Below, piece after piece: positions 1 through 5,084 of a stretch of DNA of 5,084 nt. The stretch spans positions 1-5,084 of the forward strand of contig JAITLE010000032.1 in NCBI GenBank assembly GCA_031278075.1, written 5' to 3'. Made by a program: the position numbers and the translations under genes. Within the stretch, counting starts at the first letter, position 1, and each line of letters opens with the position of its first letter. The DNA comes from Bifidobacteriaceae bacterium. GTDB lineage: Bacteria; Actinomycetota; Actinomycetes; Actinomycetales; WQXJ01. The notes beneath the pieces were generated by a model. It was not told the DNA's origin and made no database searches. It saw only the letters and a list, made by a program, of their open reading frames with translations.

Positions 1-2
1 AC

Positions 3-203
3 AATTTCACGAGCTTGGTAATCGTGTGTCTGGCTGTGTTCAACGTGTTTTGGTGTCGATGGTTCCTGCGCAGTTATGCGGAAGACTATCCCAAGACTTG
101 CTACAAATATGGGTTGAGCAGGAAGACGATCCTGATTTGGTGTGTGTTTCCGCTGGAAGTGCTTGTGCCGCTGGTAGTTGCGGGAATTGCCAGAGCCGTT
201 TGA
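3..203 (+). CDS. C-terminal fragment of a putative small membrane protein
   Basis: The frame is open from the left edge and ends at a TGA at 201-203, giving 66 visible residues; the true start probably lies outside the window. A TTG at 15 is an in-frame start candidate but has no ribosome binding site before it. Two hydrophobic stretches (about residues 5-17 and 44-62) flank a charged, tyrosine-rich loop (SYAEDYPKTCYKYGLSRK), which looks like two membrane helices joined by a soluble loop. G+C rises from codon position 2 to 1 to 3, the order expected of a coding frame in a high-GC genome. Third-position G+C is only about 60% by my count, clearly below the helicase at the other end. The gene converges on the restriction operon. 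I do not recognise the family. The antisense frame over the same bases is also open, but its codon-position pattern is wrong for coding. Confidence 0.42.
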   Translation, partial: NFTSLVIVCLAVFNVFWCRWFLRSYAEDYPKTCYKYGLSRKTILIWCVFPLEVLVPLVVAGIARAV

Positions 204-299
204 GTACTGCGCTGCGGGGGCCAGAGTTACGTCCCGTAGTGTGGTGTATCGGTTGGTTTGGGGCTCCGCCGCGTGACGTGCTGACGGCCGCCGGGCCAT

Positions 300-333
300 C
301 CTTCGAGGACACTCTAATCCGAAGGGCGTGTCC
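300..333. repeat. Two interleaved perfect inverted repeats, pseudoknot-like
   Basis: CCTTCG (300-305) is complementary to CGAAGG (320-325), and GGACAC (307-312) is complementary to GTGTCC (328-333). The arms alternate, so in RNA the two six-pair stems would form either an H-type pseudoknot or two mutually exclusive hairpins. The element lies between the end of the plus-strand membrane frame and the end of the restriction operon. No run of T follows on either strand, so it is not a canonical terminator. The complementarity is seen directly; any function is a guess. Confidence 0.4.
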
Positions 334-521
334 CGGACCGGCGGGGCTAGCCGCGCCAAAAGGTCTTCGGTGATCGCGTCAGGGTGGTAGAGCTTCATAC
401 GGTGATAACGAATCACGGCGAACAAGTGCGTCAACAGTGTCCGCGTCGACTGCCGATCACGGTCACCTGTAGGGGCCGAGGAAGCGTTCGCCGTCGAAGT
501 GGATGAGGTGTGTGGGGTCAT
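330..521 (-). pseudogene. Unassigned reading frame overlapping the endonuclease 3' end; possible gene remnant
   Basis: An ATG at 521-519, inside the last 59 bases of the endonuclease gene, opens a minus-strand frame that has no stop before the window's left edge. The first 64 or so residues look protein-like: a Ser/Thr-rich N-terminus, then TRTLLTHLFAVIRYHRMKLY, then an acidic/leucine stretch (PDAITEDLLARLAPPVR). About three quarters of these codons end in G or C. Beyond roughly position 330 the translation becomes Arg/His/Gln-rich and unconvincing. Below 203 it is the exact codon-aligned antisense of the putative membrane gene, so its openness there needs no explanation. I therefore limit the feature to the plausible part. 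It could be a decayed gene left at the edge of an inserted cassette, a real short gene of the operon, or chance. I recognise no family and assign no function. Confidence 0.25.
340..357. repeat. GC-rich near-perfect palindrome
   Basis: GGCG-G-GGCTAGCC-G-CGCC is an 18-base palindrome with a single mismatched pair, centred on the perfect palindrome GGCTAGCC. It lies about 105 bases past the endonuclease stop codon on that gene's strand. It could be a protein-binding site or a weak termination structure for the restriction operon. There is no T-run on its downstream (minus-strand) side, and the distance is long for a terminator. Confidence 0.25.
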
Positions 522-1413
522 CGGCGCACCACACTTCGGTCTCCCAGGCGATCTGAGCGAGATACTTGCGCATGACGACCCTTGACGGGAAGCACGACAC
601 GTATACGACTCCCGCTGTCGAATCAGCGAACAGGGTTGACAGCTCGGAATGCCGTTGCCCGTCCACAGGCCCGTGACTCGTCGCCGCTTCCAGCAGCAGA
701 AGCCAGTTGTTCTCAGGGAGATAAACCACGAGGTCGGGCATCTTCCCGCGCAGATCGACACGTACGCCAAGGGTGGCTAGCGCGTCGGTCTCGAAAACGG
801 CCCATTTCTCGTCGGCGTCACCGACATACAAGACCCTCCCGCCCGGCGCGTAGTAAGGGCAGAACTCCTCGATCATGTCTTTGATGAGGTTGTTCTGCCC
901 GCCGGGGCTCAGCGTGACGGGACTCCCGTCGAGCAACATGACCGGGATTCGGGCCATTTCCCGCCGCGAGGCATATTGGGCGGCGAGACCCGGCGCTGCC
1001 TCCAAATAGGTGTCGAGTAATCCGTCGAACTGGTCAGTGCCGTAGGCCTTGAGCATGGGGACAGCTTCAGAGCGCACCCGGTAACACCATTTCGGCGAGT
1101 TGACCGGTCGGGCAGGCTCGTCGGGGTTCTCCTCGACCAACCCCGCGTCAACGAACTGGTGCAGGGTGAACCGCCTAACGGTCTCCCTCGTGTTGGGCTT
1201 GTAGTCAACACCGTATTCATCCCTGATCCAGTCCATGATGGCCCGTGTGCCGAGCATCGGCGTCTGCGCGGCCGACCACGGGTCGTTCGCCCGGAGCTGC
1301 AGCAAAGCCAAGAGCACCATCCCTGAGCGTTCGTTGGAACGCTCAGCGTCGAAGCGGAGAGATTCGAGGACGAATCTGGCGCCGTCCACCTGCTCGACAA
1401 CTTGTTCGGTCAC
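463..1413 (-). CDS. Type II restriction endonuclease, PstI/BsuBI family
   Basis: This 316-residue protein should cleave double-stranded DNA at CTGCAG, as family members PstI and BsuBI do. From memory those enzymes are 326 and 316 residues, so this one is full length. The N-terminal part (about 30-115) looks like a helix-turn-helix or winged-helix region. The C-terminal catalytic part contains LSPGGQNNLIKDMIEEF (168-184), VLYVGDADEKW (194-204), KMPDLVV (224-230) and LLEAATSHGPV (240-250), and ends with THLIHFDGERFLGPYR; these are family hallmarks. The PD (226-227) and E242 form the PD-(D/E)xK-like active site, but the usual lysine two residues after the Glu is alanine. The GTG start overlaps the methyltransferase TGA by four bases, with GGTGA four bases before it. 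A longer version starting at ATG 1617 would lie deep inside the methyltransferase gene and adds unrelated sequence, so I rejected it. Expression probably depends on translational coupling to the methyltransferase. Confident by motifs; specificity is inferred. Confidence 0.95.
   Translation of the reverse strand: MTEQVVEQVDGARFVLESLRFDAERSNERSGMVLLALLQLRANDPWSAAQTPMLGTRAIMDWIRDEYGVDYKPNTRETVRRFTLHQFVDAGLVEENPDEPARPVNSPKWCYRVRSEAVPMLKAYGTDQFDGLLDTYLEAAPGLAAQYASRREMARIPVMLLDGSPVTLSPGGQNNLIKDMIEEFCPYYAPGGRVLYVGDADEKWAVFETDALATLGVRVDLRGKMPDLVVYLPENNWLLLLEAATSHGPVDGQRHSELSTLFADSTAGVVYVSCFPSRVVMRKYLAQIAWETEVWCADDPTHLIHFDGERFLGPYR
1297..1302. other. CTGCAG site inside the endonuclease gene
   Basis: Exact match to the predicted recognition sequence of the local restriction-modification pair, about 110 bases into the endonuclease coding sequence. 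If the system is active, the adenine here must be methylated for this gene to survive. Confidence 0.75.
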
Positions 1414-1422
1414 GCGGTCACC
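1410..1422 (-). promoter_or_regulatory. Translational coupling junction, methyltransferase stop to endonuclease start
   Basis: The minus strand reads GGTGACCGCGTGA. The methyltransferase TGA (1412-1410) shares bases with the endonuclease GTG (1413-1411), giving a GTGA overlap. GGTGA (1422-1418) is a possible but closely spaced ribosome binding site. This arrangement fits ribosomes that finish the methyltransferase and re-initiate on the endonuclease, which would tie nuclease output to methylase output. It is the main reason for choosing this endonuclease start. Confidence 0.7.
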
Positions 1423-3005
1423 GGCACCTGTGTCATCTCCTCGACAAGTTGATCGAGGTCGTCTTGTTCGGGCAGACGACCAGTTGATCGTCCGAGCCTG
1501 CGCAGGGCGGGTTCGTCGGGATAGTTGAGTGAGCGCAGGTCGGTGGCGTTGACTTGGGTGTGACCGGAGAAGGTCCGGAAGTAGCGGTCCACGACCGTGC
1601 TGTTCAGCCACAGGCAAAGACCCCAGGCCAATTCGCGGTCTAAACCCATGCCGTTCTTGTGGAACACGTTGAGATGGTTCTCGAAGGCGACCGGCTTGCC
1701 ATCACATCGGCTCGGGTCCCACACGGCGGCGACGATCCGACGGCGCTCCTCCTTGGCCGAGAAGCGTTTGACCAACACGTAGTAGCCGCTGGGCAACAGC
1801 GCCTTGCGGTCCGATTCTTCCACCAGGCTGAACGCTTGCGCCTTGCCGATTCGCCGGGGCCAGTGGACCTCGCCTTGGCGGAGATTGCCCGGATACACCA
1901 GTGGCAGGTGGCCCGGCTGTGGCACGTCGTGGAGATTCTGCCGCGCCCGGAAGTCCACCACCTTCCCGGTGGACACCTTCAGGTCCAAAGCGGCCAATGA
2001 CGCGGGCATGGCTTCCAACACTCTGACAGCCTCTTCCGAAGCTTTGTCTGCCGTGATCCGGATGAACCGCTGAGGATCAGCCGGGGACACCAACTCGTCA
2101 TAGCCGACCGTCCGCGCGACCACCTCATCGGTGTGTCCGCGCGAGGACGTGATCACCACGCTGCCGCGATGCCCGCCCCTCGTGGCGGAGAACACAACGT
2201 TCTCCTGTAGCACCCCCGTGTCTGCGAAAACAGTGGAGCGCGACTCAAAGGTGTGCAGCCGGTCGAACGCGACCTCGGCCAGCAGACGGCGCCGGAATTG
2301 GCCGAAGTACGGGCCGTTGGCGAACGAGCGCGGAGTGATCGCCACGAGTTGGCCGCCGGGCCGGAGCGAGTCCACCCCTACGGCCAGGAACGCCGAGTAC
2401 AGGTTGGTCGCCTCCCAGGCGGAGGCCTCCAGCGCTTTGCGCTGCCACGATGCCGAGCCCAGCTTCTTATAGGGCGGATTCATGATCACCAAGTCGTAGT
2501 CGAAGCCCAACTCGGCCCCCAACCCGGTCTGCATGAGAACCAGGTCCCCCGGTGTGACTCTGACTGTCACCGAGACACCGTGATCTCGGCCCCATTGTTC
2601 GCACAGTTGCGCGGTCTCGCGCAGGGCCGGCAACAACGAGGGGTCGGACTCGACAGAAGTGACCTCAATCGCCGCCGCCGAGCTTTCAGCACAGACACGC
2701 TCGACGATGGCTGCAGTCAGCATTCCCGACCCAGCCCCAGGGTCGAGCACGCGCAGCAGACTCTGGCGCGGCAGCGCGGGAAAGCTGGCGATCAGAGCGG
2801 CGGCTCTCTCGGGAGTGAAGTACTGACCCTGTGCTGACTGCGCTGCCGCGTCGAGGCTGTTCGTCGTCTCAACCCGAACCCGTTCCGCGAGACTCAGCAG
2901 CCCATCAATCACGCGCCCAAGCCTACTGGCAGGCACCGACACAAGCAGGTCCGGGTCTACGTCAAATTCGGTGGGCGGGGGTTGGCATTCAGCCACCAAG
3001 GACAC
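1410..3005 (-). CDS. Type II N6-adenine DNA methyltransferase, PstI/BsuBI type
   Basis: This 531-residue enzyme should transfer a methyl group from S-adenosylmethionine to the adenine N6 of its recognition site (CTGCAG by partner and family), protecting host DNA. Visible motifs in order are motif X GQYFTPERAAALI (60-72), motif I LDPGAGSGML (87-96), an acidic motif II VESDPSLL (118-125), GDLV (153-156), catalytic motif IV NPPY (176-179), and the SLRPGGQLVAITPRSFANGP segment (213-232). This order is that of a gamma-class amino-methyltransferase. The rest (about 300-490) would hold the target-recognition domain, ending in LWLNSTVVDRYFRTFSGHTQ (465-484), typical of the family. M.PstI and M.BsuBI are slightly over 500 residues, so it is complete. 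The GTG at 3005 is the first start codon after an in-frame stop near 3067. No good ribosome binding site precedes it, and TTG 2999 or GTG 2996 are alternatives. G+C looks lower than in the helicase, consistent with transfer. Confidence 0.95.
   Translation of the reverse strand: MSLVAECQPPPTEFDVDPDLLVSVPASRLGRVIDGLLSLAERVRVETTNSLDAAAQSAQGQYFTPERAAALIASFPALPRQSLLRVLDPGAGSGMLTAAIVERVCAESSAAAIEVTSVESDPSLLPALRETAQLCEQWGRDHGVSVTVRVTPGDLVLMQTGLGAELGFDYDLVIMNPPYKKLGSASWQRKALEASAWEATNLYSAFLAVGVDSLRPGGQLVAITPRSFANGPYFGQFRRRLLAEVAFDRLHTFESRSTVFADTGVLQENVVFSATRGGHRGSVVITSSRGHTDEVVARTVGYDELVSPADPQRFIRITADKASEEAVRVLEAMPASLAALDLKVSTGKVVDFRARQNLHDVPQPGHLPLVYPGNLRQGEVHWPRRIGKAQAFSLVEESDRKALLPSGYYVLVKRFSAKEERRRIVAAVWDPSRCDGKPVAFENHLNVFHKNGMGLDRELAWGLCLWLNSTVVDRYFRTFSGHTQVNATDLRSLNYPDEPALRRLGRSTGRLPEQDDLDQLVEEMTQVPVTA
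2711..2716. other. CTGCAG site inside the methyltransferase gene
   Basis: Exact match to the predicted recognition sequence, in the codons just after methyltransferase motif I. It would need to be methylated wherever the partner nuclease is active. Confidence 0.75.
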
Positions 3006-3017
3006 AGCTGGCCGTAG

Positions 3018-3063
3018 GCGGCGCCGACAAGACCCACGGCCGCGCCAATCGCGCCGGCGCCGC
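3018..3063 (-). terminator. Possible stem-loop between helicase and methyltransferase genes
   Basis: GCGGCGCCG (3018-3026) and CGGCGCCGC (3055-3063) are perfect nine-base complements around a 28-base loop, which itself contains a small CGCG/CGCG stem (3041-3044 and 3050-3053). The element starts 30 bases after the helicase stop and ends about 12 bases before the methyltransferase GTG. No T-run follows, so it would be an atypical terminator. Because of its position it could equally occlude the methyltransferase start in a helicase read-through transcript. The complementarity is certain; the role is not. Confidence 0.3.
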
Positions 3064-3092
3064 GTTCATGGCGTCTGATTTTGCCGGCTGGG

Positions 3093-4679
3093 TCAAGCCT
3101 GCGGGGGGCGCTGGACCGGCTTGCCGGCGTGGGTGCGCCGGCGGGAGCGTTTGCGTGGCGCGGCGGCGCCGGCGCTGGCAGCCGAGCCGCCAGCGGCGGG
3201 TGACCCGGCGGCATCGGCGGCTGACGACCGCCGGGCGTCCGGCGAACCCTTGGCGCGCGACTGGGCGCGGGCCTGGGCCTTGGCCCGGCCGTCAGAGCGC
3301 GACGCGCCGCCCCCGCCCCGCCGCCCGCCGGACCCGGACCCGGACCCGGACCCGGACCCGGACCGCCCGGACCCGGACCGCCCGCGCCCCCCGGTCTCCC
3401 CCAGGTCCTCCCAGGCCTCCGCCTCCAAGCCGGCGGCGGTGCGCTGCGCCCTCGGCAACTCGCCGGTCACATCGGTGGGAATGTCGAGGTCGGTGTAAAG
3501 ATGCGGGGAGGTGTGATAGGTCTCGGGCGGGTCGGGCTGGCCGATCGCCAGCGCCTTGTCGATCAGCGACCAACGCGGCACGTCGTCCCAGTCCACAAAG
3601 GTGATGGCGGTGCCCTTGTTGCCGGCCCGGCCGGTGCGGCCGGTGCGGTGGAGGTAGATCTTCTCGTCCTCCGGGCACTGGTAGTTGATGACATGCGTGA
3701 CATCGTCCACGTCGATCCCGCGCGCGGCCACGTCGGTCGCCACCAGCACATCGACCTTGCCCTTGCGGAAGGCGCGCAGGGCCTGCTCGCGGGCGCCCTG
3801 GCCAAGGTCGCCGTGGATGGCGGCGGCGGCGAACCCGCGCCCCACCAACTCGTCGGCCAAGCGGGCGGCGGACCGCTTGGTGCGGGCGAAGATGATGACC
3901 CGGCCGCGGCCGCGGGCCTGCAGGATGCGGGCGATGATCTCGGTCTTGTTCATGCCGTGCACCCGGTAAACCACCTGGTGAATGTCGCGCACGGTGGCGC
4001 CCTGGTCGTCCGGGTCCTGGACCCGGATGTGCGTCGCCTGGATCATGTGCCGTCGCGCCATCGCCACCACCGGCCCCGGCATGGTGGCCGAGAACAGCAT
4101 TGTGTGCCGCCCCGCCGGCGTGGCGCTGAGCAGCCGCTCGACGTCCGGCAGGAAGCCTTGGTCGAGCATCTCGTCGGCCTCGTCGAGGACCACGGTGCGG
4201 GCCTGGCCGAGGTCCAGGTGATGCTGGTTGAGCAGGTCGATCATGCGTCCGGGGGTGCCGACCACGACCTCGGCGCCGCGACGCAGGGCCTCGATTTGCG
4301 GCTCGTAGGCGCGCCCGCCGTAAACCTGGACTATGCGCACGGATCGGTTCGAGGCGGCGGTCGCCAAGTCGGTGGCGACCTGCACCGCCAGTTCGCGGGT
4401 CGGCACAATCACCGCCGCCTGCGGTTTTCCGGGGGCGGGCAGGTCCTCGAAGCCGTCCTCGCCGGGGGCCAAGATCTTCTGGAGCAGCGGAATCCCGAAG
4501 CCCAGGGTTTTGCCGGTGCCGGTCTTGGCTTGCCCGATGATGTCGTGCCCGCTCAGCGCCACCGGCAGCGTCAGCGCTTGGATCGGGAAGGGTGTGGTGA
4601 TGCCGGCCGCCGCCAGGGCTTCGACCACGCGCGGGTCGACTCCGAAGTCGGCAAAAGTCGGTTGGGGTTCGGTGCTCAA
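3093..4679 (-). CDS. rhlE: DEAD-box ATP-dependent RNA helicase, RhlE type
   Basis: This 528-residue cytoplasmic enzyme would unwind short RNA duplexes using ATP, acting in RNA turnover, ribosome assembly or cold adaptation. All superfamily-2 core motifs are intact, numbered from the TTG start: Q motif (9-34, FADFG to PIQ), motif I AKTGTGKT (51-58), Ia PTRELA (93-98), Ib TPGR (142-145), II DEAD (166-169), III SAT (197-199), IV VIIFARTK (261-268), V ATDVAARGID (314-323) and VI HRTGRTGR (344-351). From about residue 430 the tail is low complexity: Arg/Gly, then Gly-Ser repeats, Ala-rich, and a basic RKRSRRR segment near the end, as expected of a disordered RNA-binding extension. I prefer TTG 4679 over ATG 4694 because GAGGA lies eight bases before the TTG, while nothing suitable precedes the ATG; the resulting start, STEPQPTFADFGV, resembles homologues. 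Length is close to M. tuberculosis RhlE (about 527 residues, from memory). The gene symbol rests on that resemblance and the DUF3107 neighbour. Confidence 0.95.
   Translation of the reverse strand: MSTEPQPTFADFGVDPRVVEALAAAGITTPFPIQALTLPVALSGHDIIGQAKTGTGKTLGFGIPLLQKILAPGEDGFEDLPAPGKPQAAVIVPTRELAVQVATDLATAASNRSVRIVQVYGGRAYEPQIEALRRGAEVVVGTPGRMIDLLNQHHLDLGQARTVVLDEADEMLDQGFLPDVERLLSATPAGRHTMLFSATMPGPVVAMARRHMIQATHIRVQDPDDQGATVRDIHQVVYRVHGMNKTEIIARILQARGRGRVIIFARTKRSAARLADELVGRGFAAAAIHGDLGQGAREQALRAFRKGKVDVLVATDVAARGIDVDDVTHVINYQCPEDEKIYLHRTGRTGRAGNKGTAITFVDWDDVPRWSLIDKALAIGQPDPPETYHTSPHLYTDLDIPTDVTGELPRAQRTAAGLEAEAWEDLGETGGRGRSGSGRSGSGSGSGSGSGGRRGGGGASRSDGRAKAQARAQSRAKGSPDARRSSAADAAGSPAAGGSAASAGAAAPRKRSRRRTHAGKPVQRPPQA
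3330..3365. repeat. Hexanucleotide tandem repeat in the helicase tail
   Basis: On the plus strand GGACCC occurs five times in perfect tandem (3330-3359), followed by a degenerate copy GGACCG. Two more related units follow after a short interruption (to about 3380). On the coding strand each unit is GGGTCC, encoding Gly-Ser. Because the unit is six bases, gain or loss of copies would lengthen or shorten the helicase tail by two residues without shifting the frame. Confidence 0.85.
3918..3923. other. CTGCAG site inside the helicase gene
   Basis: Exact match to the predicted recognition sequence of the adjacent restriction-modification system, within the larger palindrome CCTGCAGG (3917-3924). 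It is in the presumed native chromosomal gene, so an active nuclease would threaten it without methylation. Confidence 0.75.
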
Positions 4680-4687
4680 GTGGTTGT

Positions 4688-4692
4688 TCCTC
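4688..4692 (-). promoter_or_regulatory. Ribosome binding site deciding the helicase start
   Basis: GAGGA on the minus strand, eight bases before TTG 4679-4677. It overlaps the competing upstream ATG (4694-4692), which would make that ATG part of the leader and not the start. The five bases just before that ATG (GAGAG) abut it with no spacer. Confidence 0.5.
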
Positions 4693-4694
4693 AT

Positions 4695-4966
4695 CTCTCG
4701 GCTATGGGGCGCGCCGCGCTGGTTCGGCGGGTGTCGCGCCAGGGCAGCCGATCGCTGAGTATGAGTTTGTTGTCCGCTTGCGGCCGGTCAGCCCAATTTC
4801 GTCGCCAGCCAGTTTACGCCCCCGGCGGCGGTGGGTTTGTCATCCCGTCGGCCGGTGTCCGATGCCGTGCCCCGGCTTCGGCGGTTTGGTCCCGGGTTGG
4901 CGGGGCTGGGCCGGGCGTCAGGAGGCCCCGTTCTGGGGCCGGGGCGCCGGGGTCTTGGGCGCGGAC
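4695..4966 (-). promoter_or_regulatory. Intergenic leader of the helicase gene; weak promoter candidate
   Basis: About 270 bases with no convincing gene on either strand. On the minus strand TAAACT (4816-4811) matches four of six bases of a -10 box. The nearest TTGACA-like hexamer, ATGACA (4843-4838), is 21 bases away, which is too long for a typical housekeeping promoter. If it is used, the helicase leader would be about 120 bases. The region is large enough to hold a regulated promoter or a structured leader, but I see no recognisable riboswitch or cold-shock element. Confidence 0.2.
4924..4940 (-). terminator. GC hairpin downstream of the DUF3107 gene
   Basis: GGCCCC (4924-4929) and GGGGCC (4935-4940) form a perfect six-pair stem with a five-base loop, starting 27 bases past the DUF3107 stop on that gene's strand. 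Placement fits a terminator separating DUF3107 from the helicase. There is no T-run after it, as is common for actinobacterial terminators, so this rests on the stem and its position alone. Confidence 0.4.
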
Positions 4967-5084
4967 TCAGGCGCCGAAGCCGACGCGGCGGCCCTGGCTG
5001 GCGCCGACCTCGACATAGGCCAGCGCCGAGGTCGGGATGATGACGGTGCGCCCTTGCTTGTCGGTCAGGCTGATCAGCGGTTCC
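4967..5084 (-). CDS. DUF3107 family protein, C-terminal fragment
   Basis: The last 38 residues of a protein whose start lies beyond the right edge. The visible part begins EPLISLTDKQGRTVIIPTSA and continues LAYVEVGASQGRRVGFGA before a TGA. A beta-rich stretch with D-x-x-G-R, then LAYVE(I/V)G and a terminal RRVGFG(A), is what I know of DUF3107, a small actinobacterial family of fewer than 100 residues with no established biochemical role (M. tuberculosis Rv3208A/TB9.4 belongs to it). It shares the helicase's strand, with a gap of nearly 290 bases, so the two are neighbours but probably not tightly co-transcribed. The family call rests on about half the protein and on matching context. Confidence 0.85.
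   Translation of the reverse strand, partial: EPLISLTDKQGRTVIIPTSALAYVEVGASQGRRVGFGA

Noticed and set aside
26..373. A plus-strand frame of 115 codons overlapping the membrane-protein frame
   Set aside because: The product is Cys/Gly/Pro-rich with no recognisable fold, and the frame at 3-203 has the better codon-position pattern and a coherent membrane topology.
1414..1617. An upstream ATG at 1617 that would lengthen the endonuclease by 68 residues
   Set aside because: The added part lies wholly within the methyltransferase gene in another frame, is Arg/Ser-rich shadow sequence, and is not needed for any family motif. The GTG at 1413 gives the usual family length.
204..3092. Direct repeats flanking the restriction-modification cassette as traces of insertion
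   Set aside because: Only 8-9 base GC-rich words (such as CTGCGGGGG and GGACCGGC) are shared between the two sides, which is no more than chance.
3069..3096. A TTGACC -35-like box (3096-3091, minus strand) upstream of the methyltransferase
   Set aside because: No acceptable -10 box lies 16-19 bases downstream. The best, CATGAA, is 20 bases away and matches only three positions.
2831..3604. A plus-strand frame with an Arg/Pro-rich product, including Asp-Pro repeats
   Set aside because: Antisense shadow across the methyltransferase start and helicase tail; the repeats come from the hexanucleotide tract.
3501..5018. A long plus-strand open frame of about 500 codons opposite the helicase
   Set aside because: It is antisense to a fully motif-bearing helicase. 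Its product is His/Val/Gly-rich without domains, and such frames are common opposite high-GC genes.
1..5084. tRNA genes, CRISPR arrays, insertion-sequence ends or a phage attachment site
   Set aside because: I found no cloverleaf with a TTCGA-type T-loop, no spaced direct repeats, no transposase motifs and no integrase gene in the window.

Overview
The window is high-GC DNA with the stamp of an actinobacterium. The right end carries the C-terminus of a DUF3107 protein, a family I know only from Actinomycetota, next to a DEAD-box RNA helicase of the mycobacterial RhlE type. From memory, Mycobacterium tuberculosis has the same two families close together (Rv3208A/TB9.4 and Rv3211/rhlE). I cannot name a genus.

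Layout, right to left, because every confident gene is on the minus strand. At 4967-5084 is the 3' end of a DUF3107 gene. A gap of about 270-290 bases follows, with a GC-rich hairpin that could be a terminator and only a weak promoter candidate. At 3093-4679 is a complete DEAD-box helicase with all core motifs and a Gly/Ser/Arg-rich tail, part of it encoded by a hexanucleotide tandem repeat. After an 87-base gap with an inverted repeat comes a complete two-gene type II restriction-modification system of the PstI/BsuBI family. It has an N6-adenine methyltransferase (1410-3005) followed by its endonuclease (463-1413), overlapping by four bases (GTGA). By family these should modify and cut CTGCAG. 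The window holds three CTGCAG sites, one in each of the three complete genes, so the methyltransferase should be needed to protect its own locus.

The left 460 bases are different: visibly lower in GC and poorly explained. A plus-strand frame (3-203) reads as the C-terminus of a small membrane protein, converging on the restriction operon. A minus-strand frame starting inside the endonuclease gene (ATG at 521) reads convincingly for about 60 residues and then deteriorates. I do not recognise it and treat it as a possible gene remnant. Between them lie two interleaved perfect inverted repeats (300-333) with pseudoknot topology.

Interpretation: a conserved chromosomal neighbourhood (DUF3107 and helicase) is followed by a restriction-modification cassette, probably acquired horizontally, and then by junk or foreign DNA at its far side. 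Apart from the unassigned left end I see no sign of a wholly new system. The restriction-modification genes belong to a well-known family.
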